Shown here piece after piece: positions 34,196 through 42,502 of a stretch of 64,000 nt of DNA. The first letter of the stretch is position 1; each line of letters begins with the position of its first letter. The stretch covers positions 33,412 through 97,411 of the forward strand of contig JADZEB010000005.1 of NCBI GenBank assembly GCA_020850755.1, in the 5' to 3' direction. The DNA comes from Alphaproteobacteria bacterium. Its GTDB lineage: Bacteria; Pseudomonadota; Alphaproteobacteria; Acetobacterales; Acetobacteraceae. The position numbers and the translations under genes were made by a program. The notes below the pieces were generated by a model, which was not told the DNA's origin, made no database searches, and saw nothing but the letters and a program-made list of their open reading frames with translations.

Positions 34196-34851
34196 GGCCC
34201 GCTTTCCGCCTTGGGGACGGGCGGCGGCGCGGCCTTGGGCGGCTTCGCCTCGCCGATGCGGGCGCTTTCCGGCACGTCGAAATCGAGCGGCAGGCGGCGT
34301 GCTATCATCCCCGCGATCACGCCGAGCGGAAGCGAGGCGAGGAAGCGATAGAGCGAGAAATCGGGGCCGAGCAGGGGCAACTCCCAGATCAGGATGCGGT
34401 GCACGCCATTCACCGACCAGGCGGTGATATAGGCGAGCAGGCAGCCCTTCTCGGCGCCGGCGGCGGCCAGCACCATCACCATCGGGAAGGCGGTGGGCGG
34501 CCCGCCCGGCGTGACCGTGCCGGCGATGGTGGCGATGACCAGCCCGCGCAGCCCCGAGCCTTCGCCCAGCCAGCGCTCGACGATGCCGGACGGCAGCAGG
34601 CTTTTCGCGAAGCCGGCCATCACCATGCCCGCACCCATCACCGGCAGGATCTGCAGGAACAGGCCGAGCGAGGTTTCGAGCGCATGCAGGAACGCGGCCT
34701 CGCCCTTGATCACCCATACCGCGATACCGGAGGCGATCATCACGCTGCCGATCCACACCAGCGCGCCATAGCGGGCGATCGCCTGGGCGCGGCGTTGCCA
34801 CAGGCCCGGCGCGGCGTCGGGGCCGGGCGGTGGCGTGGTGGGGGCGGTCAT
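34192..34851 (-). CDS. Half-size permease subunit 1 (ArsP/YraQ-like)
   Basis: 219-aa membrane protein with about five helices, a Pro-rich N-terminus and a Pro/Lys-rich cytoplasmic tail (EAKPPKAAPPPVPKAE). Core: YGALVWIGSVMIASGIAVWVI, LFLQILPVMGAGMVMAGFAKSLLPSGIVERWLGEGSGLRGLVIATIAGTVTPGGPPTAFPMVMVLAAAGAEKGCLLAYITAWSVNGVHRILIWELP. It shares the TPGGP and AWS..H+..WELP motifs with the next gene, to which it is translationally coupled. The start is set at the ATG at 34851 (MTAPTTPP), since longer readings add unrelated sequence. The two would form a heterodimeric channel; this is inferred from pairing and homology. Confidence 0.75.
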   Translation of the reverse strand: MTAPTTPPPGPDAAPGLWQRRAQAIARYGALVWIGSVMIASGIAVWVIKGEAAFLHALETSLGLFLQILPVMGAGMVMAGFAKSLLPSGIVERWLGEGSGLRGLVIATIAGTVTPGGPPTAFPMVMVLAAAGAEKGCLLAYITAWSVNGVHRILIWELPLLGPDFSLYRFLASLPLGVIAGMIARRLPLDFDVPESARIGEAKPPKAAPPPVPKAESGP

Positions 34852-34970
34852 CTTCGGTCTGGTGTCCGGGTTCTGGGCTGGACCGAGAGTGCGCCTCGGC
34901 CGGGCGCTTGGCAACTCCGCGCCGAGGCCCGATGCTGGCACGACTGTCACGCCAGCGAAGGATGCACCTG

Positions 34971-35807
34971 ATGCCCGGACGGCCGAGCCCCTGGATCCAC
35001 GAACTCTCCTTCGACGAGATCGAGGCGCATCTTAAAACTAGCGATGTCGCGCTGGTGCCGATCGGTGCCACCGAGCAGCACGGGCGGCACGCGCCGCTGC
35101 TGCTCGACACCGGCTGGGCGATCGCCGCGGCCGAGGAGGCGGCGAAACTGGCCGACTGCCTGGTGGCGCCGCCCATGCACTATGGCTGGTCCTTCGGCCA
35201 CATGGCCTTTGCCGGCGCGATCGGCCTGCGCGCCGAGACCCTGACCGCCGTCGCGCTGGAGATCGGCCAGTGCCTGCTGCATCACGGCTTCAGGCGCATC
35301 ATCTATGTCAACGGCAACCGCAACGCCAACCTGCCGCCGCTGGAGATCGCGGCGAACCGGCTGGCGATCACCACCGGTGCCTTCGCGGCCGTGGCCGATT
35401 GCGGGCTGATCGCGCGCGAGGAGGTGGCGGCCCTGTGCGACGGTCCACCGGGCACGATCGGCCATGCCGGCGAGAGCGAGACCTCGCTCGTGCTGGCGCG
35501 CTATCCGCACCTCGTGGACATGTCGCGCGCGCCGGGCGGTTTCCGCGAGGCCGGGCGCGGCGGCCTGCGCCACGGCCACACCAATCTCGACCCGCGGCTC
35601 GACGGCAACAGCGTCGCGGTGGCGCGCGTGCCCGGCCTGTTCCGCGCCCACACAGAAGCGCGTGACGGCGTGGTGGGCGATGCGCAACGCGCCAGCGCCG
35701 AGAAGGGCCATGCGATGGTGGCGGCGATCGCGCGCAACCTGGCGGGCTTCATCGCCGAGGCGCGCAAGGCCGAGGTGACGATCCGCCTGCCCGAGATGCC
35801 GGTCTAG
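34971..35807 (+). CDS. Creatininase family protein
   Basis: 278-aa putative metal-dependent amidohydrolase of the creatininase/FAPy-deformylase group. The ATG at 34971 is nine bases after GAAGGA; the ATG at 34962 touches that site and is unlikely. Metal motifs: ATEQHGRHAPLLLDTG (Glu35, His37, Asp46) and TIGHAGESETSLVLAR. The family's usual VNGHGGN loop reads YVNGNRNANLPPLE, so the ligand His is replaced by Asn. This may change metal content or activity. Family members open cyclic amides (creatinine) or deformylate pyrimidine products in flavin/pterin routes. It is divergent from the permease pair and stands alone. Confidence 0.85.
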   Translation: MPGRPSPWIHELSFDEIEAHLKTSDVALVPIGATEQHGRHAPLLLDTGWAIAAAEEAAKLADCLVAPPMHYGWSFGHMAFAGAIGLRAETLTAVALEIGQCLLHHGFRRIIYVNGNRNANLPPLEIAANRLAITTGAFAAVADCGLIAREEVAALCDGPPGTIGHAGESETSLVLARYPHLVDMSRAPGGFREAGRGGLRHGHTNLDPRLDGNSVAVARVPGLFRAHTEARDGVVGDAQRASAEKGHAMVAAIARNLAGFIAEARKAEVTIRLPEMPV

Positions 35808-35821
35808 CCCGCGGCCGCGGG
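35808..35821. repeat. 14-bp GC palindrome between convergent genes
   Basis: CCCGCGGCCGCGGG directly follows the creatininase stop and precedes the end of the flgN-like gene (35829). It could form a small hairpin, but there is no T-run, so its use as a terminator is uncertain. Confidence 0.4.
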
Positions 35822-35828
35822 TTCGGGT

Positions 35829-36251
35829 TCAGGCGCTGCGGCTGACGGCCAGCGCCGCGGCGCCGATACGTGTCCCGGGGCGGGCGCCGGTGGCGCCATA
35901 GCCCGCGGGCGGCGTCACGCTGGCGAAGGCCGCCTCGGCCAACGTGCGGATCAACGCGCGCTGGGCGGCCAGCATGCGCGCGAGCAGGCGCGCATTCTCG
36001 GTCGCGAGCGCATCCAGACGCGCCGTCGCCCCGCGCAGGCTCGCCTGCGGCGCCTGCGCTGCCTCGGCCTTGCGCGCGGCTTCCAGCGCGCCGACGGCAG
36101 CCTGCTTCTCGGCGAGAAGGGCGGTCGCGGCGGCGAGGTCGTGCGCGGCGAGGTGCGCGTTCTCGGCTTCGAGCACCGCTTCCAGGCGCGCGATGGCATC
36201 GGCGAGCGAGGGCGCGGCGGGCGCGGCGGGTGGCGGATGGAGCGCGGTCAT
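35829..36251 (-). CDS. FlgN-like flagellar protein
   Basis: 140-aa, Ala-rich, mostly helical protein. Residues ~17-105 read as one long coiled-coil-like helix bundle (LADAIARLEAVLEAENAHLAAHDLAAATALLAEKQAAVGALEAARKAE...RLDALATENARLLARMLAAQRALIRTLAEA). This is the layout of FlgN, the cytoplasmic chaperone of the hook-junction proteins FlgK and FlgL. The ENAHL..D...A..LL..K...V motif fits FlgN. Its ATG overlaps the stop of the rod-binding FlgJ-like gene (36248-36251), and flgI lies upstream, the common alphaproteobacterial order. Sequence similarity within the family is low, so the call rests on shape and context. Confidence 0.65.
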   Translation of the reverse strand: MTALHPPPAAPAAPSLADAIARLEAVLEAENAHLAAHDLAAATALLAEKQAAVGALEAARKAEAAQAPQASLRGATARLDALATENARLLARMLAAQRALIRTLAEAAFASVTPPAGYGATGARPGTRIGAAALAVSRSA

Positions 36252-36550
36252 GGCTGGACCTCCTGTTGGCGGGCAAGCTGGCGGAGCATGGCATCCGCGA
36301 TGCCGAGCCCGCCCGAACCGGCGAGGGCGCGGCCGAACTCCTGCACCAGGAGCGGGCGCCAGGCGGCCTCGCCCGCGCCGCCGGTGAACGGGCCCTTGCT
36401 GGCCAGGCCGGCGAAGACCGGCTGCATCAGCTCGCCCATCACCATCGCCTCGAACTCGCGCGCCGTGCGCACAAGCGCGGGCGACACCTGCACCGGCGCG
36501 GCGGCACTGGCCGGAACCGGGCCGGGGAGGGCGGAAAGCGGTGCCGGCAT
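36248..36550 (-). CDS. flgJ: Flagellar rod-binding protein FlgJ (N-terminal domain only)
   Basis: 100-aa protein equal to the N-terminal rod-binding domain of FlgJ: LVRTAREFEAMVMGELMQPVFAGL, FTGGAGEAAWRPLLVQEFGRALAGSGGLGIADAMLRQLARQQE. The muramidase domain of enterobacterial FlgJ is absent, as in most alphaproteobacteria, where a separate hydrolase opens the peptidoglycan. It acts in the periplasm as a rod cap. It starts two bases after the flgI stop codon and overlaps the flgN-like gene, so flgI-flgJ-flgN form one unit. Confidence 0.85.
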   Translation of the reverse strand: MPAPLSALPGPVPASAAAPVQVSPALVRTAREFEAMVMGELMQPVFAGLASKGPFTGGAGEAAWRPLLVQEFGRALAGSGGLGIADAMLRQLARQQEVQP

Positions 36551-36552
36551 CG

Positions 36553-37695
36553 CTACATCACCTCGATCTCGGCCTGCAGCGCGCCGGCGGCCTTGATCGC
36601 CTGGAGGATCGAGATCATGTCGCGCGGCCCCACCCCGAGCGCGTTCAGCGCCGTCACCAGATCGCGCAGGCTGACGGTGCCGCCGAGCACGGTCATGCGC
36701 CGTTCGCGCCCGTCCTCGACCTCGATCTCGGTGCGCGGCACCACCGTGGTCTGGCCGCGTGCGAACGGCGCGGGCTGGCTCACCTGGGGTGCCTCGGTCA
36801 CGCGGATGGTCAGGTTGCCTTGCGCGATCGCCACCGTGCTGATGCGCACATTCTCGCCCATGACGATGATGCCGGCATGCTCGTCGATCACCACGCGCGC
36901 GATCTGGTCGGGCTGGACGCGCAGCTGCTCGATCTCGGTGATCAGCGCGACGATGTCGCCATTGCGCCCCGCCGGCATGCGCACGCGCACCGTGCCGGGA
37001 TCAAGCGCCTGGGCAGTGCCCGCCCCGGTGCCGCGATTGATCGCCTCGGCGATGCGTCGGGCGGTGGTGAAGTCGGGGTTGCGCAAGGCAAGGCGCAGCG
37101 CGTCGCGCTCGGCCAGACGGAAGGGCAGCTCGCGCTCGACGATCGCGCCATTGGCGATGCGCCCGGCGGTGGGCACGCCGCGCGTGACGGTCTGGCCCTG
37201 GCCGCGCGCGGCGAAGCCCGAGACGGCGACGGCACCCTGCGCCACGGCATAGATCTCGCCATCGGCGCCGAGCAGCGGCGTGACCAGGAGCGTGCCGCCC
37301 TGCAGGCTCTGCGCGTCGCCGAGCGTTGAGACGTTGACATCGATGCGGCTGCCCTGGCGCCCAAAGGCGGACAGGCTGGCCGTCACCATCACGGCGGCGA
37401 CGTTGCGCGTTTCCATGTCGCGCTCATAGTCACGCGTCGCCACGCCCAGCCGCTCCAGCATGCCGATCAGGCTCTGGCGCGTGAAGGCGGCGGTGCGCAG
37501 CCGGTCGCCGGTTGCGTTCAGCCCGACCACGAGCCCGTAGCCGACAAGCTGGTTGTCGCGCACACCCTCGATGTCGGCGATGTCCTTGATGCGCACCTGG
37601 GCCTGCGCGCCGCCGGCAAGGAGCGCCCACAGCAACAGCGGCGGCAGCAGGAAATGCAGCAGGCGAAGCAAGTGGCGAAGGGGCAGGGCGGACAT
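36553..37695 (-). CDS. flgI: Flagellar P-ring protein
   Basis: 380-aa periplasmic protein that forms the P ring around the rod in the peptidoglycan layer. The ATG at 37695 (MSALPLRHLL) has GGGGA six bases before it; a second ATG at 37710 lacks a good site. A signal peptide ends in GGAQAQ near residue 33. Highly conserved: VRIKDIADIEGVRDNQLVGYGLVVGLNATGDRL, QSLIGMLERLGV, NVAAVMVTASLSAFGRQGSRIDVNVSTLGDAQSLQGGTLLVTPLLGADGEIYAVAQG, and the C-terminal TVSLRDLVTALNALGVGPRDMISILQAIKAAGALQAEIEVM. It heads the flgI-flgJ-flgN unit and is divergent from fliX. Confidence 0.97.
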   Translation of the reverse strand: MSALPLRHLLRLLHFLLPPLLLWALLAGGAQAQVRIKDIADIEGVRDNQLVGYGLVVGLNATGDRLRTAAFTRQSLIGMLERLGVATRDYERDMETRNVAAVMVTASLSAFGRQGSRIDVNVSTLGDAQSLQGGTLLVTPLLGADGEIYAVAQGAVAVSGFAARGQGQTVTRGVPTAGRIANGAIVERELPFRLAERDALRLALRNPDFTTARRIAEAINRGTGAGTAQALDPGTVRVRMPAGRNGDIVALITEIEQLRVQPDQIARVVIDEHAGIIVMGENVRISTVAIAQGNLTIRVTEAPQVSQPAPFARGQTTVVPRTEIEVEDGRERRMTVLGGTVSLRDLVTALNALGVGPRDMISILQAIKAAGALQAEIEVM

Positions 37696-37953
37696 GGCAT
37701 TCCCCGGCATGGAGCAGTCTGGCGCGCGCCGCGCCTGTTCCCCGGGGCCTCGTGCGCGCGCATTCCGGGGCATGGCCTAGCAACCGCGATGCCGCGCCGC
37801 GCGATCGTCCGCGATGCGCAGGAATGCCCGTAGAATGGGGCTTTCCGGCCGCGAGGCGCCGATCGCCGCGGCGCCCGGCACCCGGCAGAACTTGCCGATT
37901 GAATCCGCTTCTGCCGAGGCCCATTCTGCCGCCATGACCGGAGCTGCCCGGCT

Positions 37954-38397
37954 ATGCCTATCGAGAGCGTCGACATGCATGTGATCGCCGTCAACGCGGC
38001 CACGGCCGCGCGCACCACCCGTGCGGGTGCGCAAGGTGGCGGCGATGGCGCGCGATTCCGCGCCGCCGTTCCCGGCAGCGCCGCCGAGGCCGAGGGCGCG
38101 TCGGGCGCGACCGGCGTCGCCGCCTCGAACCTGCTCGCCCTGCAGCAGGTCGAGAAGCAGGCGGACCCGGATGCCGAGGCGCAAGAGCAAGGCGCGCGCC
38201 TGCTCGATCTCCTCGCCCGGTTGCAGCGCGGACTGCTCGCCGGACATGTCGATCGCGCCACCCTGACCGAGATCGAGCGGCTTGCCGGCGCGGCGATGGC
38301 CAGCGCCGCAGATCCCGAGCTTGCCGCCCTGGTGAGCGCCATCCGCCTGCGCGCCAACCTGGAACTGGCCCGGGCCGAGGCTGCGTTACAATACTGA
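37954..38397 (+). CDS. fliX: Flagellar assembly protein FliX
   Basis: 147-aa alphaproteobacterial regulator that, in Caulobacter, couples class II flagellar assembly to the sigma-54 activator FlbD. The N-terminus is variable and Ala/Gly-rich. The conserved C-terminal part is present: ASNLLALQQVEKQADPDAEAQEQGARLLDLLARLQRGLLAGHVDRATLTEIERLA, and DPELAALVSAIRLRANLELARAEA. It is divergent from flgI (258-base gap), the usual FliX position. No FlbD gene is in the window. The family is known almost only from alphaproteobacteria, which supports the taxonomic call. Confidence 0.88.
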   Translation: MPIESVDMHVIAVNAATAARTTRAGAQGGGDGARFRAAVPGSAAEAEGASGATGVAASNLLALQQVEKQADPDAEAQEQGARLLDLLARLQRGLLAGHVDRATLTEIERLAGAAMASAADPELAALVSAIRLRANLELARAEAALQY

Positions 38398-38580
38398 AAT
38401 CTCCGAAATTTCAATGGGTTAGTCGCGCAGCTTCTGCTTGGCTTCGCGCCTGCGCATGCCTATACTCCCGCCGCCTCGCGACCCGGCCTGCGGATTGGCA
38501 TCGCATCCGCGCAGGCCTCGGCGGGGCCGCCCCACGGGATGCGGGGCGTGTGGGGATGGCATGCGTACGGGGAAACACCC

Positions 38581-38997
38581 ATGATCGTCACTCTTCCGCC
38601 GGACTATCGTCCGACCGAGAGCGAAGAGTTCATGAATCCGATGATGCTCGAATATTTCCGGCGCAGGCTGCTGCGCTGGCGGGCGGAGCTGCTGGCCGAG
38701 GCGAATGCCACGCTGGCCAATCTCCAGGATGGCGGCATCCTGGAGCCCGACCTGACCGACCGGGCAAGCGTGGAGACCGACCGCGCGCTGGAACTGCGCA
38801 CCCGCGACAGGGCGCGCAAGCTGATCGCCAAGATCGACGCGGCGCTGGAGCGGGTGGAGAACGGCACCTACGGCTATTGCGAGGAGACCGGCGAGCCGAT
38901 CACCATCAAGCGGCTGGAGGCGCGGCCCATCGCCACCCTTTCGATCGAGGCGCAGGAGCGCCACGAGCGCATGGAAAAGACCCACCGCGACGATTGA
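38581..38997 (+). CDS. dksA: RNA polymerase-binding transcription factor DksA (zinc-finger-less type)
   Basis: 138-aa DksA/TraR protein that enters the secondary channel of RNA polymerase and, with ppGpp, resets transcription on starvation. The coiled-coil is seen in MMLEYFRRRLLRWRAELLAEANATLANLQ..., with the tip region DLTDRASVETDRALELRTRDRARKLIAKIDAALERVENGTYGYCEETGEPI. Of the four zinc-finger cysteines only the first (YGYCEETGE) remains; the C-terminal pair reads ATLSIEAQERHE. This is usual in alphaproteobacteria. The ATG at 38581 gives MIVTLPPDYRPTESEEFMNP, the family start. A perfect bidirectional terminator follows. Confidence 0.94.
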   Translation: MIVTLPPDYRPTESEEFMNPMMLEYFRRRLLRWRAELLAEANATLANLQDGGILEPDLTDRASVETDRALELRTRDRARKLIAKIDAALERVENGTYGYCEETGEPITIKRLEARPIATLSIEAQERHERMEKTHRDD

Positions 38998-39023
38998 CGC
39001 CGCGGCAGAGCAGGATCGCGCGC

Positions 39024-39048
39024 AAGGGCGGCCCTTCGGCCGCCCTTT
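39024..39048. terminator. Bidirectional terminator between dksA and flgH
   Basis: A perfect 10-bp stem, AAGGGCGGCC (39024-39033) with GGCCGCCCTT (39038-39047), closes on the tetraloop CTTC. T and A ends allow it to serve both the dksA (plus) and flgA-flgH (minus) transcripts. Confidence 0.85.
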
Positions 39049-39074
39049 GCTTGTCCGGCCTGGCGCACCCGCCG

Positions 39075-39821
39075 TCAGAACGGCAGGACGATGTCCAGGA
39101 TCTCCTGGCCGTAGCGCGGGCGCTGCATGTCGCTGATGGTGCCGCGCCCGCCATAGGCGATGCGCGCTTCGGCCATGCGGTCGTGGCGCACGGTGTTGTC
39201 CGAGGCGATGTCCTGCGGCCGGACGATGCCCGATACCGCCAGCTCGCGCAGCTCGCTGTTGACGCGCACCTCCTGCTTGCCGGCCACCACCAGGTTGCCG
39301 TTCGGCAGCACCTGCACCACGGTGGCCGCGACGCGCAGCGTCACCTGCTCGGTGCGGGTGATCTGCCCGCTGCCGCGGCTGTCGGTGCTGCTGTTCATGC
39401 CCACGAGGTTGTCGGGCTGGATCGCACCGGGCAGCCAGCGCGAGAAATTGCTCTCGAGCCCGAGGATGTTCGGGATGCCGAGCGATTCGCTGCCCTGCCG
39501 GCCGCGCGTGGTGCGGTTCTGCAGCTCGGCCTGGTCCTCGATGCGCACCAGCAGCGTGACGATGTCGCCCACGCGCGTTGCGCGCTGGTCCTGGAAGAAG
39601 CTGCGCGCGCCGACGCGCCAGAGCGATCCGTCCGAGCGCGTGCTGTCGGGCGGGGCGGGCATCGGCATGCGCACCTGGCGCCAGCCCTGGCGCTCGGCCG
39701 GGTTGTCGATGCCGGACAGGCGCGGGGCACTGCCGATCTCGCTGATGCGGGTGATGGTGTCGCAGGCCGACAGCGCGGACAGGACCGCCAGCAACACGGC
39801 GGCGCGCGGCACGCGCCTCAT
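39075..39821 (-). CDS. flgH: Flagellar L-ring lipoprotein
   Basis: 248-aa outer-membrane lipoprotein forming the L ring, the outer bushing of the flagellar rod. The N-terminus is a lipoprotein signal with lipobox ALSAC (Cys20). Conserved: GSLWRVGARSFFQDQRATRVGDIVTLLVRIEDQAELQNRTTR, GSGQITRTEQVTLRVAATVVQVLPNGNLVVAGKQEVRVNSELRELAVSGIVRPQDIASDNTVRHDRMAEARIAYGGRG. QEILDIVLPF is the usual end. The ATG overlaps the flgA stop (39818-39821), so it is translated with flgA. Confidence 0.97.
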   Translation of the reverse strand: MRRVPRAAVLLAVLSALSACDTITRISEIGSAPRLSGIDNPAERQGWRQVRMPMPAPPDSTRSDGSLWRVGARSFFQDQRATRVGDIVTLLVRIEDQAELQNRTTRGRQGSESLGIPNILGLESNFSRWLPGAIQPDNLVGMNSSTDSRGSGQITRTEQVTLRVAATVVQVLPNGNLVVAGKQEVRVNSELRELAVSGIVRPQDIASDNTVRHDRMAEARIAYGGRGTISDMQRPRYGQEILDIVLPF

Positions 39822-40849
39822 CGGGTCGCTTCCGCCTGGCGGAGCGTGCCCGCACGCATGGCCGAACGCGGGGTGGGCGGCAAGGATGGCGCGCCATCGG
39901 CCGCGGGCATGGCCACGCGCACGCGGCCCGGGCCGATGACCACGGCCTCCACCTCGGTGCGGCTCGTGCTGTTGGCGACGCGGATGCGATCGCCGATACC
40001 GCCATCCTCCAACGCCCGGCCGGCGGCAGCGATCGACAGATGCTCCGATTGCAGGATCATGGTCACCGGTCCGCCGCGCGGCACCAGCACCGGCCGTCGC
40101 AGGTCACGCTCGACGAACAGGGCACCGGCGGCGAGCGGGCGGCGCAAGGCAAGCCCGATCACGGCCTGCGGGTCGGTGACGAGCCCGGCCTCCATCCGTG
40201 CGGCGCGGATGCGCACGGGACGGAGATCGGCCGTGCCGACCACATGGCCCATCGACAGCCGATGCGCGGCCGCGGGCACCATGATCGTCGCGTGCAGCCG
40301 CCCGCTGATGCGCTGGCGAATTGCCGGCATGCCCTCGGCCGAGACCAGCAGCGTCGCCACGAACCGGCGCGAGGCGGGGTCGAGCGCAGGCTCGGTGGCC
40401 ATGATGCGCGGCGCGGCACCGACGGGGGCGAAGGTGGCGGCGGGCGCGGCGAACTCGACCTCGTCCTCGGCCTCGGCGCCGAAGCCGGCCAATGCCGCGC
40501 GCAAGGCGTCCTCGAAGGCGGTGCGCGGGATGGGGATGCCCGGCCGCTCGACGATGCTCTGCTCGGCGGGGCTGTGCGGACGCCAGGCGAGGCCGTGCGC
40601 GCGCGCGATGCGGGCAAGGTCGCGTGCCTCGATCAGGTAGCGCTGGCCCGGCGCGGGCGCGGCGGCGATCACGCGCAAGCCCGCCGCGCCGGCATTGTCG
40701 AACAGGTCGGACAGGCGGAGCTGCGGCGCCTCCACCACCACATGCGGGCGGGGCGCGGGCATTCCCGCGCCGAAGGCCGGGGCGGCGAACAGCCCCCAGG
40801 CGAAGGCGAGGGCGAGGGCGAACAGGCGGGCGAGCTGGATCGGGGTCAT
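39818..40849 (-). CDS. flgA: Flagellar basal-body P-ring formation chaperone
   Basis: 343-aa periplasmic chaperone for FlgI assembly. A signal peptide (LARLFALALAFAWGLFAAPAFGAG) ends near residue 29. The C-terminal two thirds carry the SAF-type domain: MGHVVGTADLRPVRIRAARMEAGLVTDPQAVIGLALRRPLAAGALFVERDLRRPVLVPRGGPVTMILQSEHLSIAAAGRALEDGGIGDRIRVANSTSRTEVEAVVIGPGRVRVAM. It is longer than the enterobacterial FlgA (~220) because of an N-terminal LRLSDLFDNAG module, usual in alphaproteobacteria. It follows flgG by 77 bases and overlaps flgH by four. Confidence 0.93.
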   Translation of the reverse strand: MTPIQLARLFALALAFAWGLFAAPAFGAGMPAPRPHVVVEAPQLRLSDLFDNAGAAGLRVIAAAPAPGQRYLIEARDLARIARAHGLAWRPHSPAEQSIVERPGIPIPRTAFEDALRAALAGFGAEAEDEVEFAAPAATFAPVGAAPRIMATEPALDPASRRFVATLLVSAEGMPAIRQRISGRLHATIMVPAAAHRLSMGHVVGTADLRPVRIRAARMEAGLVTDPQAVIGLALRRPLAAGALFVERDLRRPVLVPRGGPVTMILQSEHLSIAAAGRALEDGGIGDRIRVANSTSRTEVEAVVIGPGRVRVAMPAADGAPSLPPTPRSAMRAGTLRQAEATR

Positions 40850-40926
40850 GGCTTTGCCTCCGTATCGCTGCGGTCTGGCGGTGGGCGCGGCGCGTTCTGC
40901 GCGCGCCCGGCTCGGGCGCGGCGCAG

Positions 40927-41712
40927 CTAGCGCAGGCGCGAGAGGGTGGAGAGCATCTCGTCGGACGCGGAGATCACGCGCCCGTTCATCTCGTAGGCGC
41001 GCTGGGCGGTGATCAGGCTGGTGATCTCGGCGACCACGTTGACGTTCGAGGTCTCGATGAAGCCCTGCTGCATGGCGCCGTAGCCGGGCGTGCCGGGCGT
41101 GCCGGCCTGGGCCTGGCCCGAGGCTGGCGTCTCCAGCAGCAGGTTGTCCCCGATCGCCTCCAGCCCAGCCTCGTTGGCGAAGATCGCGAGCTGGAGCTGG
41201 CCCACCTGCTGCGGCGCCACCTGCCCGTCGAGCTTCACCAGCACCTCGCCCGAGGCGTTGATGGTCACGTCGCGCGCGGCGGCCGGGATGCGCACCGCCG
41301 GCAACACCAGGAAGCCGTCCGCCGTCACGATCTCGCCCTCGGGCGAGAGGGAGAAGGTGCCGTCGCGGGTGTAGGCGGTCTCGCCCGAGGGCAGCTGGAC
41401 GCGGAAGAAGCCGTTGCCGCGCACGGCGAGATCGAGCCGGTTGCCGGTCTGGCTGAGATTGCCCTGCTCGCCGATGCGGTAGACGGCGGCGGTCTTCACG
41501 CCGAGCCCGACCTGCACGCCGGCCGGAACGATCGTGCCGGTATCCGAGGTCTGCGAGCCGACGCGGCGAAGCTGCTGGTAGATCAGGTCCTGGAACTCGG
41601 CGCGGCGGCGCTTGAAGCCGGTCGTGTTCAGGTTGGCGATGTTGTGCGAGATCACATCCACATTGGTCTGCTGGGCGAGCATGCCGGTGGAGGCGATGTG
41701 CAGGCTGCGCAT
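40927..41712 (-). CDS. flgG: Flagellar distal rod protein
   Basis: 261-aa distal rod subunit, exported by the flagellar type III system. The N-terminal rod motif is MRSLHIASTGMLAQQTNVDVISHNIANLNTTGFKRRRAEFQDLIYQ, and the C-terminal motif is QGFIETSNVNVVAEITSLITAQRAYEMNGRVISASDEMLSTLSRLR. Middle segments GVQVGLGVKTAAVYRIGEQGNLSQTGNRLDLAVRGNGFFRVQLPSGETAYTRDGTFSLSPEG are FlgG-specific. It lies 49 bases downstream of flgF, with flgA next; flgF-flgG-flgA-flgH form one minus-strand operon. Confidence 0.97.
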   Translation of the reverse strand: MRSLHIASTGMLAQQTNVDVISHNIANLNTTGFKRRRAEFQDLIYQQLRRVGSQTSDTGTIVPAGVQVGLGVKTAAVYRIGEQGNLSQTGNRLDLAVRGNGFFRVQLPSGETAYTRDGTFSLSPEGEIVTADGFLVLPAVRIPAAARDVTINASGEVLVKLDGQVAPQQVGQLQLAIFANEAGLEAIGDNLLLETPASGQAQAGTPGTPGYGAMQQGFIETSNVNVVAEITSLITAQRAYEMNGRVISASDEMLSTLSRLR

Positions 41713-41761
41713 GGGGCTTGGCTCCTGGGGGGCGGGTGCCTGGCGGGGCGGGGAGTGGCGG

Positions 41762-42502
41762 CTAGCCGCGCTTGCGTGTCAGGCGCTCGACCGCCTGGGT
41801 CCGGCGCTCGCCCTCGCGCTCGACGAACTGGGCGACGATCTGGAACTCGCGCAGTGCCTCCAGCATGCGCGTCATCTCGATCACCGGCTGGACGTTCGAT
41901 TCCTCGACCATGCCCTGCATGACGCGCGGATTGGCGACCTCGAGCGCCGGCACCGGCGAGGACCAGAGTCCGCCGCCCTCGGCGCGCAGGCGCTGGGGAT
42001 TGTCGAAGCGGGCGAGGCGCAGCCGCCCCACCGGGCCGCTCTCGGTGCTGACGCTGCCATCGGGGGCGATGGTGATGCGCGTGTCGGCGGGCCGGATGCT
42101 GATCGGTTGCCCGTCCTGGCTCAGCACCGGGTGGCCGGACGCGCTCATCAGCGTGCCCTCGGGGCCGAGCAGGAAGCGGCCGTTGCGGCCATAGCGTTCG
42201 CCCGCCGGGGTGTCGAAGACAAAGAAGCCCTCGCCCTGGATGGCGAGATCGAGCGGGTTGCCGGTGCGCGTGAGCGTGCCGGAGGAGAAATCGGCATGCG
42301 TCGCGCGGTCCTCGGCGAAGGCGACTTGGCGCGCACCGCGCGGCGGCGTGACGCGGCTCTGCTCGATGACATGCTCGGCGAAGCGCATCTGGTGGGCCTT
42401 GAAGCCGGGGGTGGCGGCGTTGGCGATGTTGTGCGCGATCACGTCCTGCTGGCGGGGCAGGGCGGCGAAGCGCGACAGGGCGACATAGGTCGGGTTGTCC
42501 AT
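41762..42502 (-). CDS. flgF: Flagellar proximal rod protein
   Basis: 246-aa rod subunit. The N-terminus MDNPTYVALSRFAALPRQQDVIAHNIANAATPGFKAHQMRF and the C-terminus RVMQGMVEESNVQPVIEMTRMLEALREFQIVAQFVEREGERRTQAVERLTR carry the paired rod/hook coiled-coil motifs. GNPLDLAIQGEGFFVFDTPAGERYGRNGRFLLG is the shared rod core. The start at 42502 fits the family's M-[DE]-N start; an ATG three codons upstream (42511) is possible, though GGAG is only three bases from it. It is the first gene of the flgFGAH operon and is divergent from fliL. Confidence 0.94.
   Translation of the reverse strand: MDNPTYVALSRFAALPRQQDVIAHNIANAATPGFKAHQMRFAEHVIEQSRVTPPRGARQVAFAEDRATHADFSSGTLTRTGNPLDLAIQGEGFFVFDTPAGERYGRNGRFLLGPEGTLMSASGHPVLSQDGQPISIRPADTRITIAPDGSVSTESGPVGRLRLARFDNPQRLRAEGGGLWSSPVPALEVANPRVMQGMVEESNVQPVIEMTRMLEALREFQIVAQFVEREGERRTQAVERLTRKRG

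Noticed and set aside
36248..36550. FlgJ read as truncated
   Set aside because: Single-domain FlgJ without the muramidase is the usual form in this class of bacteria.
38581..38997. DksA read as damaged because three of four zinc-finger cysteines are missing
   Set aside because: Loss of these cysteines is normal in alphaproteobacterial DksA, and the rest of the protein is intact.
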